Source: JAUICS01 sp964384335 (GTDB lineage: Bacteria > Pseudomonadota > Alphaproteobacteria > Micavibrionales > Micavibrionaceae). From it: a DNA stretch of 64,000 bases. This document shows, piece by piece, positions 52,527-61,280 of the stretch (its first letter is position 1; each line of letters starts with the position of its first letter). The stretch spans positions 17,615 through 81,614 of the forward strand of contig CAYLKN010000006.1 in the NCBI GenBank assembly GCA_964384335.1, given 5' to 3'. The translations under genes were made by a program, and so were the position numbers. The notes beneath the pieces were generated by a model that was not told the DNA's origin, ran no database searches, and was given only the letters and a program-made list of their open reading frames with translations.

Positions 52527-53720
52527 ATGAAATTAAAAACTTTCAACGATATTGGAGAAATTAAAGGAAAAAAGGTTTTGTTAAGGGCGGATCTTAACGT
52601 ACCAATGAAAAATGGCAAGGTACAGGACTCAACCCGAATAGATAAGCTGAAACCGACCGTCAATTTTCTGAAAGAAAAAGGGGCGAAAATTATTGTGTGC
52701 TCACACCTTGGCCGCCCAAAAGGAAAACCAGACATGTCGTTGACTTTGCAACACGTAACGGAGTCGCTTGAAGAACGCTGGAAAACCCCTGTTATGTTTA
52801 TTAACCAGACAGTCGGTCCTGATGTTGTTAAAAAAATTGACGGTATGAGCGAAGGAGATGTCCTGCTGCTTGAAAATGTCAGGTTCCATGACGGAGAGGA
52901 AACCAATTCTCCGGAGTTTGCAAAATCTCTCGCCGAATTGGCTGATATCTATGTCAATGATGCTTTTTCTGTCTGTCACAGGGCGCATGCATCGACAGAA
53001 GCAGTTGCTCATATTGTGCCGTCGTATGCCGGTTATTTCCTGGTAGAGGAGATTAAGGCACTAGAGAAAGCCCTGGAAAATCCTGAAAAACCGACAGTTG
53101 CCATAATTGGCGGGGCGAAGGTTTCATCAAAACTTTCCATTCTGCATAATCTGGTAGAAAAGATGGAAACCCTTATTATTGGGGGTGCAATGGCCAATAC
53201 ATTTTTGAAGGCCGAGGGGTATGGCGTCGGTAAATCCCTCGTCGAGGACGATATGCTTGACACGGCAAGGCAGATTCTTGAAAAAGCCAGATCCACCGGA
53301 TGTGAAATCTTACTCCCCGATGATTGTGTGATCGCAGATAAACTGGAAGAGGGAATAAAAACCGAACATGTGGATAAGGAAAAAATCCCCGATGACAAGA
53401 TGGTTCTTGATATTGGAACCGGGACAGTGTCCAGAATATGTGAAAAGATCGATGATGCCCGGACACTCGTCTGGAACGGGCCGTTAGGTGTTTTCGAAAT
53501 GAAGCCATTCGATCGCGGCACACTGGAAATCGCCCATTATGCTGGAGAAAAGACCCGTGAAGGCGATTTGTTGTCCGTGGTTGGTGGTGGCGATACCATC
53601 AGTGCGTTGAAAGCAACAGAAACAATAAATGATTTCAGCTATGTGTCAGCAGCGGGAGGAGCTTTTCTTGAATGGCTCGAAGGCAAAAAACTTCCGGGTG
53701 TTTCAGTATTAGAGGATTAA
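52527..53720 (+). CDS. pgk: Phosphoglycerate kinase
   Basis: A 397-aa glycolytic kinase that interconverts 1,3-bisphosphoglycerate and ATP. Signature segments: KKVLLRADLNVPM at the start, CSHLGRPKG, NDAFSVCHRAHAST, and the nucleotide region IIGGAKVSSKLS, then GGGDTISAL. Length is typical. AAGGATG precedes the ATG. It is separated from gap and other glycolysis genes, being downstream of pip. Confidence 0.97.
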   Translation: MKLKTFNDIGEIKGKKVLLRADLNVPMKNGKVQDSTRIDKLKPTVNFLKEKGAKIIVCSHLGRPKGKPDMSLTLQHVTESLEERWKTPVMFINQTVGPDVVKKIDGMSEGDVLLLENVRFHDGEETNSPEFAKSLAELADIYVNDAFSVCHRAHASTEAVAHIVPSYAGYFLVEEIKALEKALENPEKPTVAIIGGAKVSSKLSILHNLVEKMETLIIGGAMANTFLKAEGYGVGKSLVEDDMLDTARQILEKARSTGCEILLPDDCVIADKLEEGIKTEHVDKEKIPDDKMVLDIGTGTVSRICEKIDDARTLVWNGPLGVFEMKPFDRGTLEIAHYAGEKTREGDLLSVVGGGDTISALKATETINDFSYVSAAGGAFLEWLEGKKLPGVSVLED

Positions 53721-53768
53721 TCAATCAGCGACGCGTACAAAGGAGATTGTTAAAATCACCTGAGATTA

Positions 53769-54887
53769 TCAGAATACGTTTGTACCTTTTCTGATACTGT
53801 TCATAATCTGTCTTGCGGTTTCAGGTTTGATATTGTCGTAATATTTCATTGCACTTTGTATATCATCAAGGCCAACTATTCTGTCAGGATTTCTGATTTT
53901 GTGTGTCATAAGGAAAATCGCGACAAAATCGGAACGGTGTATTTCTTTTTCATGACAAAGACAGGCCAGAATGCGCCCGTTTTTTTCTTTCAGCGTATTA
54001 ATAATTGTTTCTACGTTCAGTTTTGCGAAAACAGAGAATTGAGCAACAAATAACTGCATTTCGCCTTTTCTAAGGCTTTCAATTATATCTTTTTGTCTGA
54101 CTTCGTGTTGTTTTGTTCGGTAAATAAGGTCTTTAAAGTTCTCTTTATCCGGGATCCATGTTTGTTGTTTTTGCGCAACTTCATTTATGCTTTCCCGGAC
54201 GACTTTATTCGTCAGACTGATGTCGAATTTCTCTTTTATATAAAGCTGGAGTGATTTTCCGACATGTTCGTAAAGTCTCAACGCCAGATCACGCGGCACA
54301 TCCGGGCGGGTAAGAAGGGGTATGGCAAGTTTTTCCGAACCTTTTGCAACAACTTCCATCGCTTCATAGGCGTGAAGCGTTAAATATATGTAATTGTTTT
54401 TAGCAAGATTGCAATGCGTTTCTATGTCCCTTGTATCGGCCAGTGCATTAATGATGTCATCAGAAAGCTCTTTTCTTTTCGCAATACATTGCCAGTATTT
54501 CGATGTTTTGGATTCAACTATGTATAAAAGGTCATCATTGCTCAGTACTGTACTTTTTTCCAGAACATGAGATGCAACCTCTATCTGATCATGGGCAAGA
54601 TGGAAAACAAGTCTTTCCGGTGCCATCGGCATTTCTGAAATTTTTTTGGAAAGAGTTTGTCGAATGTCTGTTACAGCCTGCCTGGTGAGATCGATAAGGA
54701 TATCGGCAACCAGGTCTCTTTCGTTTTCACTAAGAGCTTCCTCTATAAGATCTGATACAATATCTGAAAGCTTTGATCTGGACTGCATGGATCGATCACG
54801 CGCAAGACTGTAGAGTTCCTTACTTTCGTGGAGCGCCAGAAGATGCGGGGCAATTCGATTGCTGTTTTCTATTAAGTCACTAAACAT
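53769..54887 (-). CDS. DUF2336 domain protein
   Basis: A 372-aa protein of the DUF2336 family, helical throughout, known from alphaproteobacteria and linked in some to motility or stalk-related functions. Hallmarks are the early RDRSMQSRSKLSDIVSDLI and DIETHCNLAKNN. It is transcribed toward pgk, alone. The 268-base gap to the next plus-strand gene carries a TTGACA-type promoter on the plus strand. Its function is not known. Confidence 0.8.
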   Translation of the reverse strand: MFSDLIENSNRIAPHLLALHESKELYSLARDRSMQSRSKLSDIVSDLIEEALSENERDLVADILIDLTRQAVTDIRQTLSKKISEMPMAPERLVFHLAHDQIEVASHVLEKSTVLSNDDLLYIVESKTSKYWQCIAKRKELSDDIINALADTRDIETHCNLAKNNYIYLTLHAYEAMEVVAKGSEKLAIPLLTRPDVPRDLALRLYEHVGKSLQLYIKEKFDISLTNKVVRESINEVAQKQQTWIPDKENFKDLIYRTKQHEVRQKDIIESLRKGEMQLFVAQFSVFAKLNVETIINTLKEKNGRILACLCHEKEIHRSDFVAIFLMTHKIRNPDRIVGLDDIQSAMKYYDNIKPETARQIMNSIRKGTNVF

Positions 54888-54971
54888 TCATAACCAAGCT
54901 AAATTAAACATCTACTTTATTATGTTAACAGAAGATAAAATTTCTACCAAATTTTTTTATTCTGATAACCT

Positions 54972-55002
54972 TTGACAAAAAACACTTTCGATTTTCTCTA
55001 AT
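54972..55002 (+). promoter_or_regulatory. Possible promoter for the Q/N-rich small protein
   Basis: TTGACA (54972-54977) and TCTAAT (54997-55002) lie 19 bases apart, slightly long, in AT-rich DNA. A transcript would have a leader of about 145 bases before the small gene at 55155. Confidence 0.35.
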
Positions 55003-55154
55003 ATGTCATACCTGATATATGTTAATAACTGGTTAAAATTTATACAGCTATAATTTTATCTTCCTCGGACCAAAATACTAAAATTTTAATGTTAAAGGTT
55101 TCATTAAGGATTTAATTGTAGTATTATAACTATATAAGCTTAAAGGAGATTATT

Positions 55155-55430
55155 ATGGTTGAACCAATAACAGGTGGAGCAGAACAATTACCGGTTAACA
55201 CCACTATATCAGGCGGTAACCAACAGAATAGCAATCAAACTTTTCGTGTTGACGAGCAAAATAATCAAAACAGACAACGTGTTGATCAGACACAGGGATC
55301 GCAGTCTGTTCAGGAAACTCAGCAGACTGATAACGGTAATCAGCAGGTTGCCCAGGCTCAAAGCAGCGAAACTGTATCTACATCTTCGAGTTCCGGCGGC
55401 AGAGGCGGAATAGTTGATATATCTGTCTGA
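55155..55430 (+). CDS. Small Q/N/S-rich protein, unknown
   Basis: A 91-aa low-complexity protein, about one third Gln and Asn, with no hydrophobic core and no signal peptide; it ends RGGIVDISV, a hydrophobic tail. AAAGGAG lies 7 bases before the ATG and a strong terminator follows 26 bases after the stop, so it is expressed as its own unit. The composition suggests an intrinsically disordered protein. No family recognised. Confidence 0.65.
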   Translation: MVEPITGGAEQLPVNTTISGGNQQNSNQTFRVDEQNNQNRQRVDQTQGSQSVQETQQTDNGNQQVAQAQSSETVSTSSSSGGRGGIVDISV

Positions 55431-55456
55431 ATAAGGGCAATTATCCCAACATCTGG

Positions 55457-55484
55457 AAGCCAGTCAGAAGACTGGCTTTTTTAT
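55457..55484 (+). terminator. Rho-independent terminator after the small Q/N-rich gene
   Basis: AAGCCAGTC (55457-55465) and GACTGGCTT (55470-55478) form a perfect 9-bp stem with a 4-base loop, followed by TTTTTT. Confidence 0.92.
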
Positions 55485-55521
55485 TTGCACTACCTTATTT
55501 CTACTCAGAGTTATTTATTCA

Positions 55522-56064
55522 ATGGAAAACAGAAAAACGACCGGTAAAGGACCCTGCAGATATTACATTCCTGAAGGCGACGACAGGGAACGTCTTGTTT
55601 GTCCGGATTGTAATTATATAGCATATGAAAACCCAAAAATCGTTGTTGGCGTGGTATGCCTGCATCAGGACAATATTCTTTTGTGCCGGCGCGCCATAGA
55701 GCCGAGAGCTGGTTTCTGGACCATACCTGCGGGGTTTCTTGAATTACATGAGAGTACGGAAGAGGGTGCAATTCGTGAAAGCTATGAAGAGGCCGGTATA
55801 AAGCCGGCTCTGGAAGACATGCTGGCACTGTATAATTTGCCCTACATTAATCAGGTTCAGATTTTTTACAAAGCTTCTGTGGATTCAAATAATCTGTCTC
55901 CGGGTATTGAAACTCTTGAGGCAGAATGGTTTTCATGGGATGAAATACCGTGGCAGGAAATCGCATTTCCATCGGTCACTGAGGTTTTAAATACATACAG
56001 CTGTGTTTTTCGGGAAAAAAAGTCGCTTTCCCTGCCTCATCAAAAAACATTTCATAGGGAATGA
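55522..56064 (+). CDS. Nudix hydrolase with partial zinc ribbon
   Basis: A 180-aa Nudix protein with box GFLELHESTEEGAIRESYEE (landmark GFLELHE to EEAGI) in about residues 70-95. The N-terminal zinc ribbon that is common in this branch (ADP-ribose or NADH pyrophosphatase-like) is cut down: only one cysteine (GPC) remains before the second pair CPDC. It may still bind zinc poorly or not at all. Substrate not visible. The next gene starts 67 bases later. Confidence 0.85.
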   Translation: MENRKTTGKGPCRYYIPEGDDRERLVCPDCNYIAYENPKIVVGVVCLHQDNILLCRRAIEPRAGFWTIPAGFLELHESTEEGAIRESYEEAGIKPALEDMLALYNLPYINQVQIFYKASVDSNNLSPGIETLEAEWFSWDEIPWQEIAFPSVTEVLNTYSCVFREKKSLSLPHQKTFHRE

Positions 56065-56136
56065 AACTTCCATGTTTTCGGAAAGGTAAATCCAGTTCGC
56101 CCACAAACGCGTAATTATTAATAAACTGAGGTGACA

Positions 56137-56871
56137 ATGAGTAAAACACTGATTATAGCAGGTGCAAACGGTGGAATAGGACAGGGTCTTAGTGAACAAA
56201 TATCCGCGCAAAAAACTTTTGATAATCAGATCCTGACCGCACGGGACAAATCATCAATACAAGGTCTGGCTGACAGTGTTAACGCGGATACGTACAGTCT
56301 TGATGTACTGGATAAACCCAGTCTTGATGCTTTTGTTAACGAAATCAACGCCAATGAAGATATCAAGGGTGTGGCCTACTGCATTGGCTCCATAGTATTA
56401 AAACCCTTTAAATCGGCAAAGGATGATGAGTTTCTGGAAACATTTCGATTGAACGTCAGTGGGGCAGTTTCAATCCTCAGGGCTACTGAAAAAGCCTTAA
56501 AGAAAAATAAGGGGTCAGTTGTTCTTTTCTCAACAGTGGCCGTGCAGCAGGGTTTTTCAAACCATACGGTCATTGCAACGGCCAAGGGTGCAATAGAGGC
56601 CCTGACGCGATCTCTGGCCGCGGAATGGGCCCCTCATGTGCGTGTTAATTGTATTGCGCCCAGCCTGACCAACACGTCAATTGCGGAACCTTTGCTTGCC
56701 TCTGAACAGATGGCCAAAGGCATTGCCCAGATGCATCCGATACAAAGAATCGGAGAACCCGCAGACATTGCGTCTATGGCGGCATTTCTGATGAGTGAAC
56801 AGTCAGGCTGGATAACAGGGCAGGTTATTCATGTCGATGGCGGTCGCGGTGCTTTGCGTGTGAAAGGATAA
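56137..56871 (+). CDS. SDR-family protein without the catalytic tyrosine
   Basis: A 244-aa short-chain dehydrogenase/reductase with the glycine motif AGANGGIGQG at 9-18, the NAG-equivalent region YCIGS and the late APSLTNTSIA. The catalytic YxxxK site reads I146-x-x-x-K150: Lys is kept but Tyr is Ile (HTVIATAK). Ser132 is present. Either another residue acts or the protein has lost dehydrogenase activity. ATG 56137 follows GAGGTG at a good distance. Operon with the DUF6134 gene (4-base gap) and the photolyase. Confidence 0.85.
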   Translation: MSKTLIIAGANGGIGQGLSEQISAQKTFDNQILTARDKSSIQGLADSVNADTYSLDVLDKPSLDAFVNEINANEDIKGVAYCIGSIVLKPFKSAKDDEFLETFRLNVSGAVSILRATEKALKKNKGSVVLFSTVAVQQGFSNHTVIATAKGAIEALTRSLAAEWAPHVRVNCIAPSLTNTSIAEPLLASEQMAKGIAQMHPIQRIGEPADIASMAAFLMSEQSGWITGQVIHVDGGRGALRVKG

Positions 56872-56875
56872 TCTT

Positions 56876-57568
56876 ATGAAAGCCGTCTCCATTTGTGCTT
56901 GTGTTTTTTTCTGCCTGGTTTTTATGCCTTTTAAAGTAATGGCCTATAAACCTGACCAGATCCCGCTGGCCGATGAAATTGAATTCAAAATATTCAGGAA
57001 TGGAAATCCTTTCGGTATTCACCGTATTCGGTTTTCGGAAGAAAATGAACGTCTTGTCACGGATATTATTATTAGAATGAGCGTCGGGATTGGCCCGTTT
57101 TCATTTTTTAGATACGAGCATGAAAACAGGGAGGTCTGGCAAGATGGCACTCTGATTTCAATGGACGCTTACACCGATGATGACGGCAAAGAGTATAATG
57201 TGACCGCCGATAAGACTGAAGGGGGGTATACCGTTACCGTAAACGGTGAAAGCTTTAACGTAGACGGTCCGCTTGCCGGAACGACTTACTGGAATATAGA
57301 TACGTTTAGTAATTATGCGCTTCTTAACACCCAAAAAGGGTATGTCGAGGATTTCGAGTTTGTCGAGTCCGGAGTTGATATTATCGAGGTGGCCGGAAAA
57401 GAATATGAAGCAGATCATTACATTGTCAAACTACCTGAGCGTGAAATTCATGCATGGTATGAAAAAGAAACAAAACAATGGGTTGGCCTGCGTTTCTCAA
57501 TTCGCGGTTCAAATATAAGTTACTATCGCGAAACACCGATTGAACGTGTGCAAACTCCGAATGGCTGA
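56876..57568 (+). CDS. Exported DUF6134-like protein
   Basis: A 230-aa protein with a signal peptide (CACVFFCLVFMPF, cleavage near VMA), then mostly beta strands. It fits the DUF6134 family in layout, with the late HAWYEKETKQWVGLRFSIRG segment. The 3' end overlaps the photolyase start by 8 bases. It is repeatedly beside photolyase-like genes in alphaproteobacteria as far as I recall, but its role is unknown. Confidence 0.72.
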   Translation: MKAVSICACVFFCLVFMPFKVMAYKPDQIPLADEIEFKIFRNGNPFGIHRIRFSEENERLVTDIIIRMSVGIGPFSFFRYEHENREVWQDGTLISMDAYTDDDGKEYNVTADKTEGGYTVTVNGESFNVDGPLAGTTYWNIDTFSNYALLNTQKGYVEDFEFVESGVDIIEVAGKEYEADHYIVKLPEREIHAWYEKETKQWVGLRFSIRGSNISYYRETPIERVQTPNG

Positions 57569-59102
57569 CGACGCACCGATCATACGCTTTGTTCTGGGTG
57601 ATCAGTTATCGAGGGAAATTTCAAGTCTCAAGGATATCGATAAGAAAGCTGACATCATATTGATGGTGGAAGTCTTTGAAGAAGCAACCTATGTCAGACA
57701 TCATCCCAAAAAAATTGCCTTTCTCTTCTCGGCCATGCGCCATTTCGCCCAGGAGCTTGAAAATGAAGGGTTTAATGTTATGTACGTTCGCCTTGATGAT
57801 CGGGAAAATACGCAGTCTTTTATCAAAGAACTGGACAGAGCCATTCAGTCGAAGGGCGCGAAAAAAGTTATATTGACACATCCCGGTGAGTACAGAGTTC
57901 TCGAAGCGTTTTCCAAATGGGAGCAGTCAAAAAAAGACCATAAACTGGAAATCCGCCAGGATACAAGGTTTTTGGCAAGCCGTCATGAATTCTTAAAATG
58001 GGCGGAAGGGCGTAAAGAGCTGCGAATGGAGTATTTTTACCGGGAAATGCGGAAAAAATACGCGATTCTTATGGATGAAAACGGGAAACCTGAAGGCGGA
58101 AAATGGAATTTCGACTCTGAAAACAGGGAGTCCATGCCGGATGATATAAAGGTCCCTGAGCTGCCATCTTTTGAAGGTGATGATATAACCGGGGAAGTGC
58201 TGGAGCTTGTTGAATCGCGCTTTTCAGATCATTTTGGCGATCTTTATCCATTTAATATGGCCGTTACGCGAAGCCAGGCATTCAAAGCCCTGGATCATTT
58301 CCTAAAATACAAATTTAAAAATTTTGGCGATTATCAGGATGCAATGAAGGAAGGGGAGCCGGATCTGTTTCATTCCCATATTTCCTATCTTCTTAACTCC
58401 GGGCTTTTGTTGCCTATGGAGGTGGTTGAAAAAGCCGAAAAAGAATACAGGAGCGGTAAAGCCCCATTAAATGCAGTTGAAGGCTTTATAAGGCAGATTA
58501 TTGGCTGGCGTGAATTTATACGGGGTATTTACTGGCATTTCATGCCGGAATATGAGGAGCATAACTATCTCAATGCCACTCGGCCTCTGCCGGATTTTTA
58601 CTGGACGGCGCAAACTCACATGAACTGCATGAAACAATGCATTACAGAAACAAAAAAAAATGCGTACGCCCACCATATACAGCGTCTTATGGTGCTTGGC
58701 AATTTTTCCCTTATCGCCGGTATTGATCCGAAAGCGGTCAATGAGTGGTATCTGATTGTGTATTCCGATGCGTATCAATGGGTGGAAATGCCGAACGTTT
58801 CGGGTATGATTCTTTATGCCGATGGCGGTATTGTTGCGAGCAAACCTTATGCGGCCGGCGGGGCGTACATTAACCGTATGTCGGATTACTGTAAAAACTG
58901 TAAATACAACGTTACGGATAAAACAGGGGAAAATGCCTGCCCTTTTAACTATCTGTATTGGGACTTTCTGGCGCGAAATCGGGAGAAACTGGCAAATAAT
59001 CCGCGTTTGGGACTCGTATACAAAAGCTATGACAAAATGACGGATGATAAAAAACAGGCAATAAAGGAAAGCGCAGAACGCTTTCTGAATGCGCTTCAGT
59101 AA
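57561..59102 (+). CDS. Fe-S-containing photolyase (PhrB-type, FeS-BCP)
   Basis: A 513-aa cryptochrome/photolyase-family protein of the prokaryotic Fe-S branch (deoxyribodipyrimidine photolyase-related). Cysteines at 356, 444, 447 and 460 have the spacing (88, 3, 13) of the four [4Fe-4S] ligands of Agrobacterium PhrB (350, 438, 441, 454), a (6-4) photolyase. The N-terminal antenna domain and the FAD-binding C-terminal part (RQIIGWREFIRGIYWHFMPE; GNFSLIAGIDPKAVNEWY) are typical. Start ATG 57561, overlapping DUF6134 by 8 bases. It likely repairs (6-4) photoproducts in light. Its end overlaps the convergent Usp gene by 7 bases. Confidence 0.9.
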   Translation: MADDAPIIRFVLGDQLSREISSLKDIDKKADIILMVEVFEEATYVRHHPKKIAFLFSAMRHFAQELENEGFNVMYVRLDDRENTQSFIKELDRAIQSKGAKKVILTHPGEYRVLEAFSKWEQSKKDHKLEIRQDTRFLASRHEFLKWAEGRKELRMEYFYREMRKKYAILMDENGKPEGGKWNFDSENRESMPDDIKVPELPSFEGDDITGEVLELVESRFSDHFGDLYPFNMAVTRSQAFKALDHFLKYKFKNFGDYQDAMKEGEPDLFHSHISYLLNSGLLLPMEVVEKAEKEYRSGKAPLNAVEGFIRQIIGWREFIRGIYWHFMPEYEEHNYLNATRPLPDFYWTAQTHMNCMKQCITETKKNAYAHHIQRLMVLGNFSLIAGIDPKAVNEWYLIVYSDAYQWVEMPNVSGMILYADGGIVASKPYAAGGAYINRMSDYCKNCKYNVTDKTGENACPFNYLYWDFLARNREKLANNPRLGLVYKSYDKMTDDKKQAIKESAERFLNALQ

Positions 59103-60016
59103 GCCTTTATAGGTGATATAAATCCATTCGGCTTTGCCGTGAACATACTGCACAAAACATTCTGCAGAATGTTTTCAGCCGTATTGCCAATTATAAATCC
59201 TGGTATTCCGGTTCTTGCAACCGTTCCCATAACCAGAATAGAAGGCCTTTTCTCTTCAACGTACTCGGGAATCCGTTCCGAAGCCTTGCCCTTTAAAATC
59301 TGAATGCTCGATGGTTCCGGTATGTCGGATTCTTTCAGAAGCTTTTCCATCGACGTCTCATGACTTTGTTTCTCATCAAGGATCAGGGCATCTACTTTTT
59401 TATCCTCAATTTTTGCAAACGGGGAATGACGCAGAAAGTTCTCGTGTTCAAAGTCCCAGCAGGAAATAACCGTATGGTCTGTTTCAAAATAAGCGGCAAG
59501 AGAGCTTCCGATCTGGAGCAGTTTATTGTTGAGGTCATAGCCTTCCCGGGTCTCGCACTGAGGATCAACGGCGGTTAATATGCCGCCTTCACAGGCTTCG
59601 TGCTGATCTTTCCAAAGCCATACAGGGCAAGGGCATTTTCGCAACAGGCTCATATCAATTGAACGCAACCCCCTGTTGCCGTCTTTTTTATCAGTGTCTG
59701 CCTTTTTAATAACAAGATCAAAATTTTGCCTGATAACATATTGTATAATCGATACAAAAAACGGCTTATCCGTGTTAAAAAACACATCTGTTTCCCTGTT
59801 ATATCCTGACTTATGCAACTTTGTTTTTATGACCTCTATAATTTTTGCTTCGTATGTTTTTTCAATTTCAGCCAGGTTTCCGGGAATACCTGCATGGACA
59901 ACCATAAATGCGACTTTCGAATCGTTTTTTACGATTACAGACAGAGCCTGCTCCATCTCCTTCTCAGGGATATCAAGTCCTTCGATAACAAACAGTACAT
60001 TTTGAAAACGTTTCAT
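59096..60016 (-). CDS. Universal stress protein, two-domain
   Basis: A 306-aa protein with two Usp-like halves. The C-terminal half ends with a motif typical for nucleotide-binding UspA (PSILVMGTVARTGIPGFIIGNTAENIL), while the N-terminal half is more divergent. Tandem Usp proteins take part in stress survival. It is convergent with the photolyase, with a 7-base 3' overlap. Confidence 0.82.
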   Translation of the reverse strand: MKRFQNVLFVIEGLDIPEKEMEQALSVIVKNDSKVAFMVVHAGIPGNLAEIEKTYEAKIIEVIKTKLHKSGYNRETDVFFNTDKPFFVSIIQYVIRQNFDLVIKKADTDKKDGNRGLRSIDMSLLRKCPCPVWLWKDQHEACEGGILTAVDPQCETREGYDLNNKLLQIGSSLAAYFETDHTVISCWDFEHENFLRHSPFAKIEDKKVDALILDEKQSHETSMEKLLKESDIPEPSSIQILKGKASERIPEYVEEKRPSILVMGTVARTGIPGFIIGNTAENILQNVLCSMFTAKPNGFISPIKAY

Positions 60017-60102
60017 GGTAATAAGTATAAAAAATGTTCTTCGTTTGTAAAATAAGAAAAAGTAATTTTATAAAACACTTGCGGTGATATTTGAACCGAA
60101 GC

Positions 60103-60606
60103 CTATGCGTTGTGCTTTTCCCAATATCGCTGGATAGCGTTCCCGAGTTCTTTTTCAAGAACCTGCCCTTTCGGCCCGCCATCCCCCTGAAGTTTGTTAT
60201 GAAACACAAAGATCAGTGTACGACTCAGAATTTTGACAATATCAAGTGCGTCATCATCAAGATATTCAATATTTTCCAGAAAGTTTAGAACCTGCGCAGA
60301 AATATTGCCGGCCAGTGCGAAGTGAAACATGCCTGCATTGGCTTTAATATCCATGATCGGTTTTTTTATCTGCTCCAAAAGACTGGCTGTTCGGACTTCT
60401 CCACTTTCGGCCTGTTCAATGCAAAGCCTTATCTGTTTCATGTTTTCCTGTGCGAAGGGGGAGATGTCAACATCTGCTTTTTCCATATACGCATTAGCTT
60501 TCTCCAGGGCCTTTTTATCAAACCCTCCCATTCCGACTTTTTGTTTCAAGTCAGTCGTTGCGCCATAAAATTTTACGTTTTTGTTTTTATTATCGTTACT
60601 GTTCAT
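60103..60606 (-). CDS. Helical protein coupled to a response regulator, unknown
   Basis: A 167-aa helical protein without signal peptide or known domain. The polar N-terminus (about 20 residues) is followed by helices with FAQENMKQIRLCIEQAESGE and a central LLEQIKKPIMDIKANAGMFHF stretch. Its ATG is one base past the stop of the response regulator gene, so the two are translationally coupled. It may be a binding partner or output protein of the regulator. No homology claimed. Confidence 0.6.
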   Translation of the reverse strand: MNSNDNKNKNVKFYGATTDLKQKVGMGGFDKKALEKANAYMEKADVDISPFAQENMKQIRLCIEQAESGEVRTASLLEQIKKPIMDIKANAGMFHFALAGNISAQVLNFLENIEYLDDDALDIVKILSRTLIFVFHNKLQGDGGPKGQVLEKELGNAIQRYWEKHNA

Positions 60607-60607
60607 G

Positions 60608-61132
60608 TCAGACCTTGTATATTCCTTTCTTTTCCAGTTTTTCCTCGTCCTCTATACGACGATAGGGACCCTTGTAGTTTTTGTCTTTTCGGCGGCGTCT
60701 GTCCGGGCCAAAAAAGTCGTTTGTATGCACAAACTGTCGTGGTTTTTCAATAATTGTGGTTATACGCTTTGCCAGAATGTCTGCCGTAAACGGTTTCACA
60801 AGGAATTCCGTCACGCCGGCATCCCTTGCCTTTTCAACACGCTGCATGGCGCTGTAACCGGTCATCATAACAATTGGGACACGCCTGTTGACAGACATTG
60901 CGTTCATTCGGATCTGTTTGGTCATTTCAATACCGTCCACAGGGTGCATATGCCAATCCGTAATTACGATATCCGGATTAACTTTTTGAAAGTTGCTGAA
61001 ACCTTCTTTTCCGTCCCGTGCCTTGGCGATATTCTTGATGCCTATTATTCCTAGTGTGGAGACCAGAAGGGTAAGCATAGGGTGAATATCCTCAACAACA
61101 AGAACTGAAACTTTACCTAGATTATATGGCAT
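60608..61132 (-). CDS. Single-domain response regulator with basic C-terminal tail
   Basis: A 174-aa CheY-like receiver. The acidic pocket has VVED (residues 12-15), the phosphoacceptor is D59 in VITDWHM, then MMTGY and the conserved Lys in FLVKPF. The tail has FFGPDRRRRKDKNYKGPYRR, a motif seen on many alphaproteobacterial single-domain regulators (landmark FGPDRRRR). It has no output domain, so it probably acts by protein contact, perhaps with the adjacent 167-aa protein. Divergent from the SDR gene. Confidence 0.87.
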   Translation of the reverse strand: MPYNLGKVSVLVVEDIHPMLTLLVSTLGIIGIKNIAKARDGKEGFSNFQKVNPDIVITDWHMHPVDGIEMTKQIRMNAMSVNRRVPIVMMTGYSAMQRVEKARDAGVTEFLVKPFTADILAKRITTIIEKPRQFVHTNDFFGPDRRRRKDKNYKGPYRRIEDEEKLEKKGIYKV

Positions 61133-61207
61133 TCAATCACTTTAATTCTAAATTAATAAAATATGACTTGTCTAACTACTGTAAGTTTATAACGTCTTAA
61201 TACTCTT

Positions 61208-61226
61208 AAGCTTGATAATCAAGCTT
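61208..61226. promoter_or_regulatory. Perfect palindrome between the response regulator and SDR genes
   Basis: AAGCTTGAT and ATCAAGCTT flank a single A. It lies 76 bases from the regulator start and 55 from the SDR start and just upstream of a -10-like TATACT (61238-61243), as an operator would. Confidence 0.5.
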
Positions 61227-61280
61227 TCAATATATGCTATACTGATGACCGGAAATATTATTCTAAAGGATACAGTTAAA

